Origin: Haematobia irritans
Lineage: Eukaryota; Arthropoda; Insecta; Diptera; Muscidae
Assembly (NCBI RefSeq): GCF_050003625.1
Contig: NC_134399.1
Span: forward strand, 38,766,671-38,830,670
Direction: 5' to 3'
DNA length: 64,000 nt
In this document: one piece after another, positions 1-11,805 of the stretch
How positions within the stretch are numbered: the stretch's first letter is position 1
How the letters are laid out: the number at the start of each line of letters is the position of its first letter
Notes under the pieces: model-generated
What the model was told of the DNA's origin: nothing
Seen by the model: only the letters and a program-made list of their open reading frames with translations
The model's database searches: none
Program-made: the position numbers and the translations under genes

Positions 1-240
1 CGTTTTCGCACGAGAAACTGTTATACTCCATACAAAAAACGTTAGCGCGGAATAAATGCGAAATCTTTGTTTTGAGCACATATTTATACAACCCTGGATT
101 TTTTCGCACGAAAAAATATGCAGGTATATTATTTCGCATAAATAAGTTAACAACCCTGGGTTTGAGACCCTATTTACGGAAATATATGAAGATATTCGTT
201 TTTTGCAGAAACAAACTTAGTACTAAGCATAAAGGCGGAA
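1..240. repeat. Dispersed repeat, copy 1 (window edge)
   Basis: Closely similar, in the same orientation, to 44,503-44,742. Both copies run from the ATGTTTTCGCA/CGTTTTCGCA region through ACAACCCTGGATTTT to GCAGAAACRAACTTAGTACTAA. Repeated TTTCGCA/CGCACGAAA half-sites give weak internal dyads. No ORF is meaningful. The left limit is unknown because the window starts here. The next ~300 bases up to schlank hold nothing recognisable besides the polyadenylation signals. Confidence 0.75.
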
Positions 241-441
241 CATGTAATTTACCTAAAGTGGAACTTTAAGGCATTAATGATAAATAAAATAACAATGTTT
301 ACAAAGTAATTTCGACCAACATTTAATTGGACTCTCGGGCACCCTTGACGGGAGCTACACATTTGTTATATGAATTATTGAAAATGAATTTGTTAAAGAA
401 CAATAAATTGCACAGGCATATAAACAACAATACAGATTACA

Positions 442-508
442 TTTATTATTGTACTAATTAATATACCAATAACATATTACTAGATCAAATTACTAGTAAA
501 TATTTATT
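442..508 (-). terminator. Candidate schlank polyadenylation signals
   Basis: Read on the minus strand, AATAAA occurs at 508-503, about 37 nt past the stop codon, and again at 447-442. Either could direct 3' end formation; no transcript evidence is available. Confidence 0.45.
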
Positions 509-544
509 TGTACAGATTATACATAAAGTGAATATGATGCACTA

Positions 545-676
545 CTAATCAGCTTTCTTCGAAACGTTAGATCTTTTCACGACATTATTTTGAACAGCAC
601 CATTAGTTGACAATTTCAGATTTTCTGAACTTTCCGAAACATCACTTTCATCACTCGATCTAATATCACCAGACAT
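545..676 (-). CDS. schlank: schlank terminal coding exon
   Basis: Phase-0 exon of 43 codons plus TAG. It encodes the cytosolic acidic/serine-rich tail beginning MSGDIRSSDESD; the remainder is poorly conserved and ends in KRSNVSKKAD. Acceptor is TTTTTCAG at 678-677. Confidence 0.92.
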   Translation of the reverse strand: MSGDIRSSDESDVSESSENLKLSTNGAVQNNVVKRSNVSKKAD

Positions 677-3600
677 CTGAAAAATTTACCAAAGTAAAAA
701 GTTCATTTTGAATTATTCTTTATACATGATTATTAAGTTCTTACCAAGCCTTTCTGTAAAGAATCTATAACAATCTTAAGTATCATATACGTCCATACTA
801 TATGCAGAAGAAGTAACATTATGAGCAAACTATTAAAAATATAGTAAGCTGGAAACATGGGAAGTATTTTGGGCGCTTCAATCGACGTGCTAAAATAAAA
901 AAATAGATAATATTTAAATTACTACAAAACAAGTATAATGGGAAGTCATAATGCATATCACATATATGCAATAATATGAAATGTTATTTATTATTAATAA
1001 TATTGCTATTATTAACCCTTTAATGTTCAATGCTGCCTAAGTGAAACTTTTAATTTCAATTCCCGTTATATATTTTTATTTATTTAAATGGCGTTTTTTA
1101 GTTATGCAAGCTCACATCCTGTTGGTGTTTCAGTGACTTTTTGATTTTTTTCTTAAGAAAATTTCTACTAATCATTTGGAGAAAAAGTTTTTATCGAGCA
1201 ACGAAGTGAAAGATATAAATATAAAATGTGGTCAGCCTTCAAAGTCAAAGTTTTTATCGAGCAACGAAGTGAAAGATATAAATATAAAATGTGGTCAGCC
1301 TTTTCAAAACTAACCCTATTTTTCGTCATGGATCTGAAAAAAAAAAAACAGAACACCTAGAACTGGGAATTTTTTCCAGTTCATATCTGACATGAGACAA
1401 ACACATATCTAGCATTAGCAAATTGTGACATGAAATGTTTAATTTCATTGAGCCATATTAATATTTGAAATCAAATTAATTAGCGAATAACTGTTTCTTG
1501 TTTACAAATCGGTATCCAAAGGCAATAGCCGAGATATCGAAGGGTTAAAAAAGTCAAACTGCTTTTGTCATGTAATTTCAATATACCTGTACAATGGCGA
1601 GCATTTATGCACACATCAGATTTTAGTTTAAAACTGCATATTTAAAACTGCATATGATGTGTTCGTACGGAATATTTGGCCTCTACGTTTGAACATTTTA
1701 TCTAAGTTACACTATCGAGCTGTACAAGGAGTATTTTTAAATATTCCACCATATCATGGATCGAATTTAGATTTTAGCTTTGCACTGGACATTGCATAGT
1801 CTAAAATGTTTAATTTGATAGCCAATTCTTCACAATTGTTTCTGTGTCCCCTGTGTATGTATAGTTGTCCATAAAATCGAATGAATTACCTAGAATGCGG
1901 AGGTAATCCTCCATTTTTATTATATAAACGATTATTACCAATCGATCGAGTTGTCACCGAAACAGATACAAACCATCAAGCTTATTTTTTTTTTTAATTT
2001 TTTAATTTTCGAATCTGAATGAAAATGATTTATTTTGTTTTTATCTAACCATACTTCGTGTTTCAAGTCTTCCACATTCCATTTTATTTTTGTTTATTGT
2101 ATAATTCTAAGCGATCCTTCACATTTTTCAAGTGGTATCGCAACGCTTCATTATTCATTCATGAAAATTTTGTGTTTACAAAATATAGTTTTGCTTAGCT
2201 GTCTATCCAGATATTATGTAAACGTTCTTTGTATTGGTATAATATCATTATTACACCTATAAAACTATATATTATAAATCCATAAATGACTGTCATAAAA
2301 CAATGAGTTTTCAGTAAAATTTAAATCGACCGTGCCTTATCTAGTGGGTATTGAAAATATTTGTTGATTGTATCAACTGCTTTTATTCTCGAGAAAAATG
2401 GACGGTGATATTTATTTTGTTTTATTACAGTAAATATGAGCATCAAAAAATAGAAAATCTTTAGCATATGAGGCAATCAGATAGATTTTTTAGATAAAGA
2501 GATTTAAACTATGATTATATGTTCTCAGATAAACTTGTTTATATTTTGAATTTCTCGGAATATTGCAATTTTTTTTTGAATGCGATTCCTGAGTAGTTTC
2601 ACCTAATTAGGAAACGGTAAATGGATATTAGTGAATAGTTACCTGTAAATAATGCGAGGATAGAAACCAAGCCTAGTAATTAACCATACAACTGTAAATA
2701 TAGCAAATATGACATCACACAATTTTTGATATTTGGCATATTTCGTCAGTTTTGCTGCCTGCAAATAGAAATTGGAATATAATGTTAACATTTTATTTAT
2801 TTAAACTATTCAAAGCTTTTTAAAGGCCGTTTCAGCGAATTGCAATGAACTATTGTACTTTATATAAAATAAATGCATTATTTTGAACACTCACTTCTAA
2901 GAAAATATCTGCGCAATCGTGGATGACCAGCACCAAAGAACCAACTCTATGTAAATTGCAAATCCAACTCAGGGACATCAATAGCAAAGTTACCATGTGA
3001 TGTATAAACATTTGCCAAAAATCTTTCCGCTTCACATCGAAGAATTGTGTTACAGTTAGAGACCAATAGAATGCCATTGATATCATGTAATACCACCATA
3101 TGTCACCTGTAACAGACTATTGAATATTTGAAATAAGTATTTTTTTGTATAAAAAATTGGGTGATTGTTTTCTTGTTCATTGTTAAAAATTGGAGATTTT
3201 AAGGTCGACCTTAGAATCCCAGTAGATGACAGAGAATTATTTGCGTGTCGCTTGTTGTATTAATATTTAAAATTTACTAAGTTGTTTTTTTTTTTTTTTT
3301 TTTTTAGATGACAATCTCATTTTTCAATCATACACACGTAATATCTTCACGTTTAAATACATAACACATATTTTGTATTTCATAAAATACGTTAATACAC
3401 GCATACCTGATGAGGATAACCATACCAGCAGGTTTTGACATCCCAAAACCAAGGTTTATCCCATAGAACAATAACTCCAAAAATAAAACTGTATGTATAA
3501 TATATACACCTCCAGGTATTTTCACAAAATTTGGTCAACGTGGACGGTTTATCTTGAGCTCTCCTTAGACGCCACCAGCGTTCAATCTGACGTTCAGTCA

Positions 3601-6600
3601 TGTTAAGATGTTTGGTTAATGATGTTATCTGCAATGTAGATAAATTGGATTGTATTAGGTAAGTTGTACATGCATCTTCCGATAGAGTTGAATACAATTA
3701 AAATATTTTTATGAATAACATAACATGATAGAATACTCGTATAATTACTAACTATATTATTTTTATGATTGTTTGATATCGACTCAAGCGATTTATGACC
3801 AAATGAATGATTCTACATATTTTCATTATTAGATTCAAGCTTTCTAAGACAATGGAAATGGAGGAAATTGATCGATTACAAATCTATGTACTTCTAATAT
3901 ACATGAAAATTTCCTTTATTCCTAGACGCGATCTGTTTGTGTCGACGTAAGAAAAAAAAAAAAAAAAAAAACAATTTTAAGCCTGTGGCCTCTTTGGCAT
4001 TTTCTTTTCTTGTGGAATATTTGCACTTTTTTGCATTTCTCCCGTAGTAGTGTCTTTTAGTTTTTTTTTTCTGTAAAAAGGCAGCAGTTTGAAAAGGTCA
4101 GCAGCAAATGACGGCATTTTCAGCACTGCAAACAAACAAGTGGGCTGCAATTGCCCTAAAAAGCGGAGTTGCTTATGCTGTTGATAGTGACTTCAATAAA
4201 TGAATGATGGCGACTCGAGTTAATGGAAATTGAATAAATTCAATGTTTTTATTCCTATTTCATTCCTATTTATCAAAACTTATTATTATATAATGGGCTT
4301 AAATTTTTTAATGAACTGCCAATTGAATTAAAAACTGAAAATAACATAAATTCCTTTAAAAAAAACGCAAATTTCATATGTGAAAGAAAAATTTTGAACA
4401 AGTTTTGTAATGTCAAAATTATCCAATCCAATTTAATAATTTAACCTTGAATTTAACGTACGAGAATGTTTTAATATTTTATAATTTTGAAAATAAACAC
4501 ATTAACGGCAATTTTCATGTAGCTCCGTTAGGCATTAACTGTCAATTAACAAAAAGAAAATTTCAAATATCTTCACTCCGGTTAACTTTAACTGAAAAAT
4601 TGTCGATAGTTAAGTTCCTAACTGGCATATGGAATATATAGGCAAGACGGCAGCTATGTCCATAATACGGTTTAAAAGTTCGTTAGTTAACGGAGCACTA
4701 ACGGAGCTTCATGAAAATGGGCGTAACCCAAGTTAATTTTACGTTAGCCATGTTTAAATTCTTTTCTGCCCGTAAAAATTATACTTTTTTAGGTTGCTGA
4801 CAGCACTATAAAATTGTACACTCTGTACAGACAATATGGAAGAAAAGCCTTTTATCAGAAAAGAAAACACCTTTGTTAATTGTAGCTAACGAGAATAAAG
4901 CTTGTAAGGTGCATTCAAATATTACATCTCGATTTCTTTTTAGTGTAAAAATAAAAGAGATAAAAATTAAGAGATTTGTATATATACGAAGAGATGATGT
5001 GCAGTGTAGGTCGAAATCATTGACTGGGAAGAGAGAGTTAGCATATAAGGCACAAATGACCTATATTATAGAACTACATTAAAGGCTATGAAAATGCGTC
5101 CTTCCATAGTCATGCGTGTATATATTGTATATCTTTCTCCTTAATCAATGAAAGCTCGAATCTAATTGTAATAATATAAATTACTAATTATAAATGAACC
5201 CTTTCACAGTAAAGACACATGACCAAATACAACACTATTTATTGGAAGTTTATGGCAACCCTCGTAAACCTACAAAAGTAGGTTTACGAGGCTTGCCTTT
5301 TATATAACCCTAGTGTTGTAATCTGCCAACTGACAGCTCTATCGTAAAGCTTGATTTTGAGGTTATACGTTCTCCGAGCATCATTTGTGTTGTTTACAGA
5401 TGAATCTCGCCCAAAAAATTGAATTAAATGGTGAATATTTTCGTGCAATTTTTTTTAAAGTTGATTAACTCAACAATAGTGCACAGATAAACTTAATTCA
5501 GCTTTGATGAAGCTCCGCCAAGGACCAGTTTATCGATGGTATTGTGAATTCACTCGATGTCGTTCCCGAAAACATTGATGCTGTGCGCCAACTGATATTG
5601 CAAGATCGTCATGTGACCCTATCGTTAGATTGAGACAACCTTAAGTATTAGTGGGACCGGCATACATTCAATATTGCATAAACTTTTGGCCGTAAAAAAT
5701 TGTTTGCGTTGGATCCAACACAATTTTTTAAAAAAAGGCTCATGTCGATTGCTCGAAAGACATGCTCCAAAATACAATCGCGGTGTTTCGAAACACCTCT
5801 ATGACATCGGGACAGATGAATCGTGGATTTACACGTACGAGCCCGAAAGTAAACAGCAGTCGAAGGTTCGATACCTGAAGGAGCGGTTGATACGTCCAGA
5901 TTGTATGTTTTGGAGATACCTCAACCGGATACATCAAAAACGATTTTCGATTATTAATATTTGTTTTTGTTCTCCAATCCCGTTATATAAAAGACAACGG
6001 GGGGTTTCTTTAAATATATTAAGGAAACTTGGTAAGGCCACAGTGCACAGTGTGGCGCCCAATTAAAAAAGGGGTGGTTTCTAACGATTCCAGTTGATTC
6101 AAACCAGCGTTGCCGTGTTTTTTATATAAAATCCCTAAAAAGTTGTCCAAATACAAATACAGTATGAACGACGCAAAAACCATTTCTTCTTGTTAATTCT
6201 AAGATTTCAATGTATGCGGGTGATGTTAAGATATCACTGAAGATAATTTACTACAGGATGATTTGAATAGCTTTAGTTACTTGTGTAGAAAAATTGCGAC
6301 CATATGCGATTCGATTCTTAGCAATGTTGGTTCTTTTTTTCATCTGGATATTGTAATGGATCATAGGCTTAATTCGAATGATCATGTTAGTTTGATTGTG
6401 AATAAGGCATTTGGGGTCCTAGGATTTATAAAGCTTTGGACGAAGGAGTTTTCGGGCCCTTACCCTTGTTAGACCCATATGGAGTATAGGATCCTCGATA
6501 TCCTTGCTTTGAGACATCTTCATTGAAGCAGTGAGTTCGTTCTCCTTCGTATCTTCTATATTGAAGCTGAATCTTTTGCCTGCTCATAAGAGCCGACGGA

Positions 6601-9600
6601 CGATGACTGATTCTACAATGATGTATAGGTTAATTAAAGGTTGTATTCGATGCTCAGAATTTGTATCTAGGTTTTGTCACTTTCAAGCATTCTACGAATT
6701 TACATTTTTGTAATTTAAATTCAACCTTGCCTAATCTAACCTTAGTATATAAATTAATTTTAATTCACTTTATCATTAATTATTGAAAAAGATTTTTAGT
6801 CGCTTTATTTTTTTTTTTTATATGACCGCTGCTTTTATATTTTTCTTTTCTTTCCTCTGTAACCAGAGAAACTACTCCTCGTTGTCCGGATCATGGTCCC
6901 TACGTAATGGTAATGGTGACAGAGTCCCGTAATCAGAATGGACCGGAAAGTGGGCATTGCGTTAGTCCAGAAAAAGAAAATAAAACACTATCTTGTAAAT
7001 GTAAATCATTATACGTCATACGAATGCAATGAGCGCTTGCGTCAGTATAGTCTTACTTTCCCTATGATGCATCTGTTTCTTCAGAAATTTGTATCCATTC
7101 AATATGTTTTTTTAACTGGGTTTACGTTACCTTTTTATCGTCAAGTCGATGTGATTTTTCATACATTGTTTCTAGCAGTTGAATTTTTTCAGCCTTTTTA
7201 TGTCTCGAACCTTTGATACCCAGAGATATTCCTATGGGTGATATCCAAAATCTGAAAAGAAATTAAAGTGCATACATGTAGTACCTTGTTTATTAATTTG
7301 TTTAATATTCAGAATACATGTTATCATAATAAATACAAATCACAAAAATTAAAAATTCAACTAGCTTTGAAACACTTCTCCTTATTTTTTATTTCGTAAC
7401 CAATTCGACATGAATAATAATGGAATTACTATATCCGGGTATCATTTGATGTCTTCAACACACAGTATGTTTTACTAAAAAAATGATTTTATCTTTTTTA
7501 ATTTCCTTCAATATAGATTGACCAACAGGTGTAATCAATTTTTAACATTGTACGTGTATTCTGCGAAATTGACGTCGTTATATAAAGATAAAATCAGAAA
7601 AATAAGGATAATAAATAATTTCAAATTTTATTATTATTTATAAAATCTGAACAAACTATGCGAAAACAATTCAGCAGATGAAAAACTATGAATAACAATT
7701 TGCGTTGTTACAATTACAAATGTGTTGTTTTCGCAGGTATATCTTGCTAAATCACTAGTGATGCCACGTCTGACATACGCCTTCGTCTCTGGACACAAGT
7801 TAATGTACTAATGGAGCATTGTATGCTTTTGAAAGTGACCACCTTCCCCGATCTGGACATAAGATAATATACCAGTACTCAGCAAAAAAAAAAGCGTCGC
7901 CAAAAAAGTAATGAAAGTGTTCTTTTTGGATCCGGAAGTGGTGCAATATTGACGCAGAAGCGATGAATTTAACATGGGCTTGTCATACGATGGAAGTCCT
8001 CCATTTCAACAGCCGTTGCACTGAATTTGCATCACTTCTTTAGGTGTGATCCAAATTCAATGTTTTGGATGTAAATTAAAAAAGTCTGTGATATTTTGTC
8101 AAAAAATTATTTTTATATTTTTTTTAAATTTTTAATGGATTCAACGCTTGTGGGAAACGTTTGACCTCAAATATTTTCAAAAATTCACAATTTTTTCAGA
8201 TTTGATTTAGCATTTTTTTCGACAAAATTTAAATGATTTCTACCATTTTATGAATTCTTACCCTGTTTTTAACCTATTTGAAACAAAAATGTTAAAATTA
8301 CCCATTAAAAGTATGAAAAACCAAGATATAAAAAATTGAATTAAAAGAACTTCCTGGGTAGTTAAAATAAAGAACATCATTGGGAGTGCATCTTCTGGAA
8401 GTGCTTTTAAAGTTGTGCCTTTGGAAGAACTTCCAAATTTTTTTGCTGGGTAGTTCATTGTGCATTTTATGCTCTTGAAAGTGACACAACGTTTTAACCA
8501 ATTCTTTCGACAAATACTGTTTTTGTTGTAATAATTGTTTTGTTTATTTGGACAAATTTCAGTCATGTGTTTTTTTTTGGAAGCACATTAAAATAGGGAT
8601 ATTGATTATAGCCACTGTCTAAAATTTTGTTACAAATATGGAAGTAAAAAAATTGTTTTATGTTTCATGTGTAAAAGCGTTTAATAAGAATAAATATTTT
8701 ATAATTCATTGAACAACATGCATCTGAATTAACATTTTTAGGAATCGCAGTTGACTGTCACCAAAACTATTGAATAGTATTCAATCGTGATTGGACTTTT
8801 AATTATTTATGTATTTGTATTCCTTACTAAAAGTATATGTAAGTTGTGTGATTGATAATTCGATGTCTAGAACTTATCGATTGAAATTATTTTTTAACTC
8901 CAATGAGCATGTTCTAAAATTTAGAAAATGTCTTCATAACATCTCAAATTGATTACAAATCGTATGGATATAAAACAAACAAAAATGTTATTTGTGTTTA
9001 GTTAATTCAAGTTTACTTAATTTCCTTTTTAAACGGTATCTTTATAGAATTACGCTAATTTTTTAATAACAAAATCAAGTAAAACATGAACAATGTTTCG
9101 GATTTTCTTAGATTATGGCACATCTTGCGATCCGCATCTAAATCATGTAATATAATTTCATTCAGAAGCATTAGTACTTACAAATAATAATAGCTTTAAG
9201 TTATTTCGATACTATGCACATATAGGAAACTCAACATGCACGCATGAATGACATCGCCAATTTATGACTTTGTTTCGCGACGAATAGAAAAGTGCGTAAA
9301 GTAGTGCATTATGGATTTTTCATAAGACTGAGTGGTGCTACAAACTCTGAATCAGGCGATGAAAGCAACCAAAATGCAAAGTAAATTGCTATAAACTATT
9401 CATAAATGGTTAAAAATTTGTAAAAATTATTACAAACCTATTTTTTTAAAAGAGGAAAATATAAAAAAAAAACGTCCCACATACCCCCCGCTGTTTTTGT
9501 CTATACTACATGTTTTTCAGTTGAAATGTCATATATTCTTTCCAAATAGATAGTTTTGATACTTTGAATGACAAGAATTTCGTCGTTACTATAAACAATA

Positions 9601-10002
9601 TACATTTTCGGTCTAAGTTCAATGTTTAGAGTTCCTATTTTAAGATCCACTCATTTATGGGCGTGAACAACACATAGCGTGGTACCCGGTAAAGGTATCG
9701 GACAAATTTGGGTGTGTTAATCAAAATGTAGTATGTATACAGCTGAGCGTCACATAAACATATAATAGTCATACTTGGATTTTATACACATATCTTATCT
9801 TTTATTACCTTTCTAAGGAGTATCTTATTAACATGATAACTGCAGCCAGAGGCAAAGGCCATACAAGATCCTTATAATCAGCATGCTGCACGTCGTCTCT
9901 GGAGCCAGGAGCTATATCTGCCCAAGTTACATTGGGCGGAAGCCATACTGTAGGCGACCAAAATAGTTCACTCAATTGCTTCAGCCCCTCCATTTGACGC
10001 AA
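545..10002 (-). CDS. schlank: Ceramide synthase (schlank / Lass / CerS), seven coding exons
   Basis: The encoded enzyme N-acylates sphingoid bases to (dihydro)ceramide in the ER membrane; the fly protein also has a nuclear role through its homeodomain-like segment. Coding exons, 5' to 3' on the minus strand: 10002-9809, 7251-7131, 3628-3407, 3116-2895, 2758-2643, 889-745, 676-545. All junctions are GT-AG, phases agree, and the total of 1,152 nt gives 383 residues plus stop, close to the size of fly homologues. Visible features: a first hydrophobic segment at about residues 48-62, a homeodomain-like C-terminal helix around 115-133 (ERQIERWWRLRR), and the TLC/Lag1 core with His218-His219 and Asp246/Asp249. 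The acidic tail after GDIRSSDESD is typical. The first Met (10002) was taken because the frame is open from there; a second Met three codons on is equally possible. Introns of up to 3.9 kb are filled with repeats. No disabling change was seen. Confidence 0.96.
745..889 (-). CDS. schlank: schlank coding exon 6
   Basis: Completes Ser292 and encodes 48 residues (EAPKILPMFPAYYIFNSLL, then a Leu-rich membrane helix ending in HIVWTYMILKI and DSLQKGL). Acceptor TTATTTTAG ends at 890; donor is TTG|GTAAGA. This is the final TLC-domain membrane segment. Confidence 0.95.
1183..1308. repeat. Two-copy tandem duplication in a schlank intron
   Basis: A unit of about 63-67 bp (AAAGTTTTTATCGAGCAACG through ATGTGGTCAGCCTT) is present twice in direct tandem, nearly without mismatches. 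It lies in the 1.75-kb intron 890-2642. The remainder of that intron is AT-rich sequence without a recognisable element. Confidence 0.9.
2643..2758 (-). CDS. schlank: schlank coding exon 5
   Basis: Encodes AAKLTKYAKYQKLCD followed by a membrane helix (VIFAIFTVVWLITRLGFYP) and the first two bases of Ser292. The acceptor follows TTTGCAG; donor is ACAG|GTAACT. Fits the TLC domain between the catalytic core and the penultimate helices. Confidence 0.96.
2895..3116 (-). CDS. schlank: schlank coding exon 4 (TLC catalytic core)
   Basis: Phase 0-0 exon of 74 codons carrying the Lag1 motif. The double histidine in FIHHMVTLLL (His218/His219) and the HDCADIFLE stretch (Asp246, Asp249) are the residues required for acyltransferase activity in the family. 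The acceptor used is AATAG|TCTGTTACA, which keeps the conserved residues QSV-GDIWW; a nearby TTACAG at 3107 would shift the frame and is rejected. Donor is GAA|GTGAGT. Confidence 0.96.
3407..3628 (-). CDS. schlank: schlank coding exon 3 (homeodomain-like helix)
   Basis: Phase 0-0 exon of 74 codons. It encodes the remainder of the homeodomain-like segment (LTKHLNMTERQIERWWRLRR), the region FCENTWRCIYY and the second membrane segment around FGVIVLWDKPWFWDV, ending in GYPHQ. Acceptor is ACATTGCAG|ATAACA; donor is CAG|GTATGC. Confidence 0.96.
4268..4445 (+). repeat. 5'-truncated non-LTR retrotransposon 3' end
   Basis: This stretch matches the 3' end of the non-LTR element at about 15,157-15,332 with few differences (common parts include TATAATGGGCTTAAATT and TGAACTGCCAATTGAATTAA). 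Only the tail of the reading frame plus 3' UTR is present, the usual product of incomplete target-primed reverse transcription. It sits in the schlank intron between exons 2 and 3. Confidence 0.85.
5229..5320. repeat. Long hairpin (fold-back repeat)
   Basis: Left arm TACAACACTA... and right arm ...TAGTGTTGTA pair over about 44 nt. The core is a perfect 14-bp inverted repeat (5260-5273 against 5278-5291) around a 4-nt AAAA loop. It is probably a small fold-back MITE in a schlank intron, and a transcript would form a single strong hairpin. Confidence 0.85.
5395..6062 (+). pseudogene. Degenerate mariner transposase
   Basis: Reading the plus strand in shifting frames gives mariner-family blocks: NSLDVVPENIDAVRQLILQD near 5548, then after a gap a block ending in YDIGTDESWIYTYEPESKQQ near 5800-5855. 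The DESW block contains the first catalytic Asp of the DDE/D triad; the rest of the catalytic domain is missing or scrambled. Stops, frameshifts and deletions make it inactive. Confidence 0.85.
6200..6780 (+). pseudogene. Non-LTR retrotransposon RT C-terminal relic
   Basis: Blocks such as HRLNSNDHVSLIVNKAFG and KSRRTM can be aligned with the 3' half of the RT frame at 35,670-36,290 (RRLNFRSHISTTVNKAYG, KSRRTM). Several frameshifts break it. It is an old relative of the same non-LTR lineage, in a schlank intron. Confidence 0.75.
7131..7251 (-). CDS. schlank: schlank coding exon 2 (short)
   Basis: A 121-nt exon found by scanning the minus strand for the conserved Pro-Ile-Gly motif. Acceptor is TTTCTTTTCAG ending at 7252; donor is AAG|GTAACG at 7130. 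It completes Arg65 and encodes 40 residues beginning FWISPIGISLGIKGSR and ending in RLDDKK, the linker after the first membrane segment and the start of the homeodomain-like region. Reading phase fits both neighbours exactly. Confidence 0.9.
7878..8450. mobile_element. MITE with CYCAGCAAAAAAA ends and TA duplication
   Basis: The element starts CTCAGCAAAAAAA and ends TTTTTTTGCTGGG, imperfect terminal inverted repeats, and is flanked by TA on both sides (7876-7877 and 8451-8452). It is 573 bp, non-coding and AT-rich. The TA duplication suggests mobilisation by a Tc1/mariner-type transposase. It lies in schlank intron 1. Confidence 0.75.
8453..9804. other. AT-rich intron sequence without a recognised element
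   Basis: Part of schlank intron 1 (7252-9808). Both strands were scanned for exons and repeats; nothing convincing was seen. Short open frames here lack codon structure or any familiar motif. Confidence 0.5.
9809..10002 (-). CDS. schlank: schlank coding exon 1
   Basis: Encodes residues 1-64 and the first two bases of Arg65. It carries the luminal N-terminus with the typical FWSPTVWLPPNVTWADIAPG stretch and an Asn-linked glycosylation sequon (NVT), then the first membrane segment (WPLPLAAVIMLIRYSLE). The donor is AG|GTAATA at 9808-9807. Upstream 5' UTR exons cannot be recognised. Confidence 0.93.
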
Positions 10003-10169
10003 TATATTTTAATTCAGATGTAGTCACTAAGAAACAAAACTTCTGATGGTCATTGCTTAAATTCGTGATTAGAATAATACACACGAACAGTGATGCCATA
10101 TCGTCCAATCATGTTATCCAATATCGTAATACTTTAGAAATTCTTTAGTTATAATGGGTCGGTCACACG

Positions 10170-10480
10170 TATGTGATTTGTTATAGCGGGCTGTTCAGAT
10201 TGATAGAATATTTGTACAAAAATGTCTGTACCCTGCCAACATTTTTTGAATTTGGTGGCGCTTCTGAGAATCCCCGCTACGTCGAAAACAGTCGTATACG
10301 ATATCCAAAACTCCTCGGAAAAGCGCCGTCACTATTGAGAAGTTGTACCACGCCAAGTTGCTACAAAAAAGTGTCGCATGAGTGCAATTATTAGGTGCAC
10401 TTCTGGATACATTTAGAAGGACGCCAATAAGAGTCCCTTCAAACAGACAAAGTGCATTTTAAGATAGTTGTAAAATAATC
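10170..10480. repeat. Probable repeat fragment upstream of schlank
   Basis: A patch of higher GC with an open frame of 73 codons (10173-10394) that resembles no known protein. Composition and position among repeats suggest an old transposon fragment. The possibility that part of it is a schlank 5' UTR or promoter cannot be excluded. Confidence 0.3.
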
Positions 10481-10788
10481 ATTGTGGTCAAGTAAAACAC
10501 GATTGTTTAGATATTTATTAATTTTATTAAACATTTATAAATTCTCATAAATATAACATTTATACGACTGTCACATCACATTTAACATATATTTATGCAT
10601 TAATAAAAGATTGATGTTGAGTTACAAGTTACATGTTGTAGCGTCTATCAGACAGTGCTTCTATTCCCAACGGAGGTGTCTGGAAAAATATTTGAAAAAC
10701 TATCATTTTATTCCATTTGGAAAGTCAAAAATTGTTTACCAATATACCTTTCACAATTTTAAGCGAAATAACTATGTTTTCAGCACTC

Positions 10789-10915
10789 AGTATCAAGTTG
10801 CTATAATAATTTTGCAAAAATTTAGCTCAGAAAATTTGAATGAAATATATTAGTTGTACAACTAATATCATTACTATTCGAATAACTTCAAATTGATTTT
10901 ATAATGGATAATTGT
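10789..10915. repeat. Dispersed repeat shared with 51,632-51,770
   Basis: Both copies contain TATCAAGTTGCTATAATAAT, then TTAGCTCAGAAAATTT, TTGTACAACTAAT and TCAAATTGATTTTATAATG in the same order, with small indels. No coding potential or clear ends. Confidence 0.8.
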
Positions 10916-11060
10916 ATGTTAATTATTTCAATTGTATATTTTTCAACATCAAAAGCAAAGCAGCCTATAGAATTTATATATAAAATTTATTTAACTTATT
11001 TTTAGACTTTGGCGTCAAGCATATATTTATTGTGTGCACACTCATTGTGTGTCGTCCTTT

Positions 11061-11120
11061 AGGTTCTCAAAATGCTTCAATGTATGGTCTTCAAACAAAC
11101 TGGTCTTCATTTTTATTGTT
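11061..11120 (-). repeat. Possible P-like element 3' scrap
   Basis: TGCTTCAATGTATG followed by CAAACTGGTCTTCATTTTT resembles the 3' end of the P-like copy at 28,770-28,825. The match is short, so the assignment is tentative. Confidence 0.3.
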
Positions 11121-11179
11121 ATACCCTAAACCACATAAAATATTGATTTTAGGCCCATAAAACGTATACCGATAGATTA

Positions 11180-11365
<186 letters not shown>

Positions 11366-11805
11366 AATGATATGCACGAAGGAAACAAAATCAAAAAAAT
11401 TACCAAACTATTGGTTTAATAGCAATTTAAAGAGAATGAAAGTTCACAAACAACAATTACATCAAAGAGCTGTTTGGATAAACGATAATACTAGTTGGGA
11501 AAATTATAGGCATTTCAGCAATCAATACAAATCATAACTTCGTAGTGCTAAGGAAACTTTTATCAGTAATTAAATTGATAACTGTACAGATCAACGGTCA
11601 ATGTGGAAAACTACACAGAAAAAAATATCACCAAAATATTTCCAATTAAAAAGTTAATTTTTTCAATTAATAAATTAATTGATACAATTAACTTTTTAAT
11701 CATGATAGAAACATAAAGTTAATTAAGTCAATGATTGAAAGTTTTAAAATGTTTAATTAAAAAATTAATTGATACAATTAACTTTTTAATCAAATTCGGA
11801 AGACT

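Noticed and set aside
1168..1356. 62-codon minus-strand frame with a duplicated peptide
   Set aside because: Created by the 63-67-bp tandem duplication in a schlank intron; not exonic.
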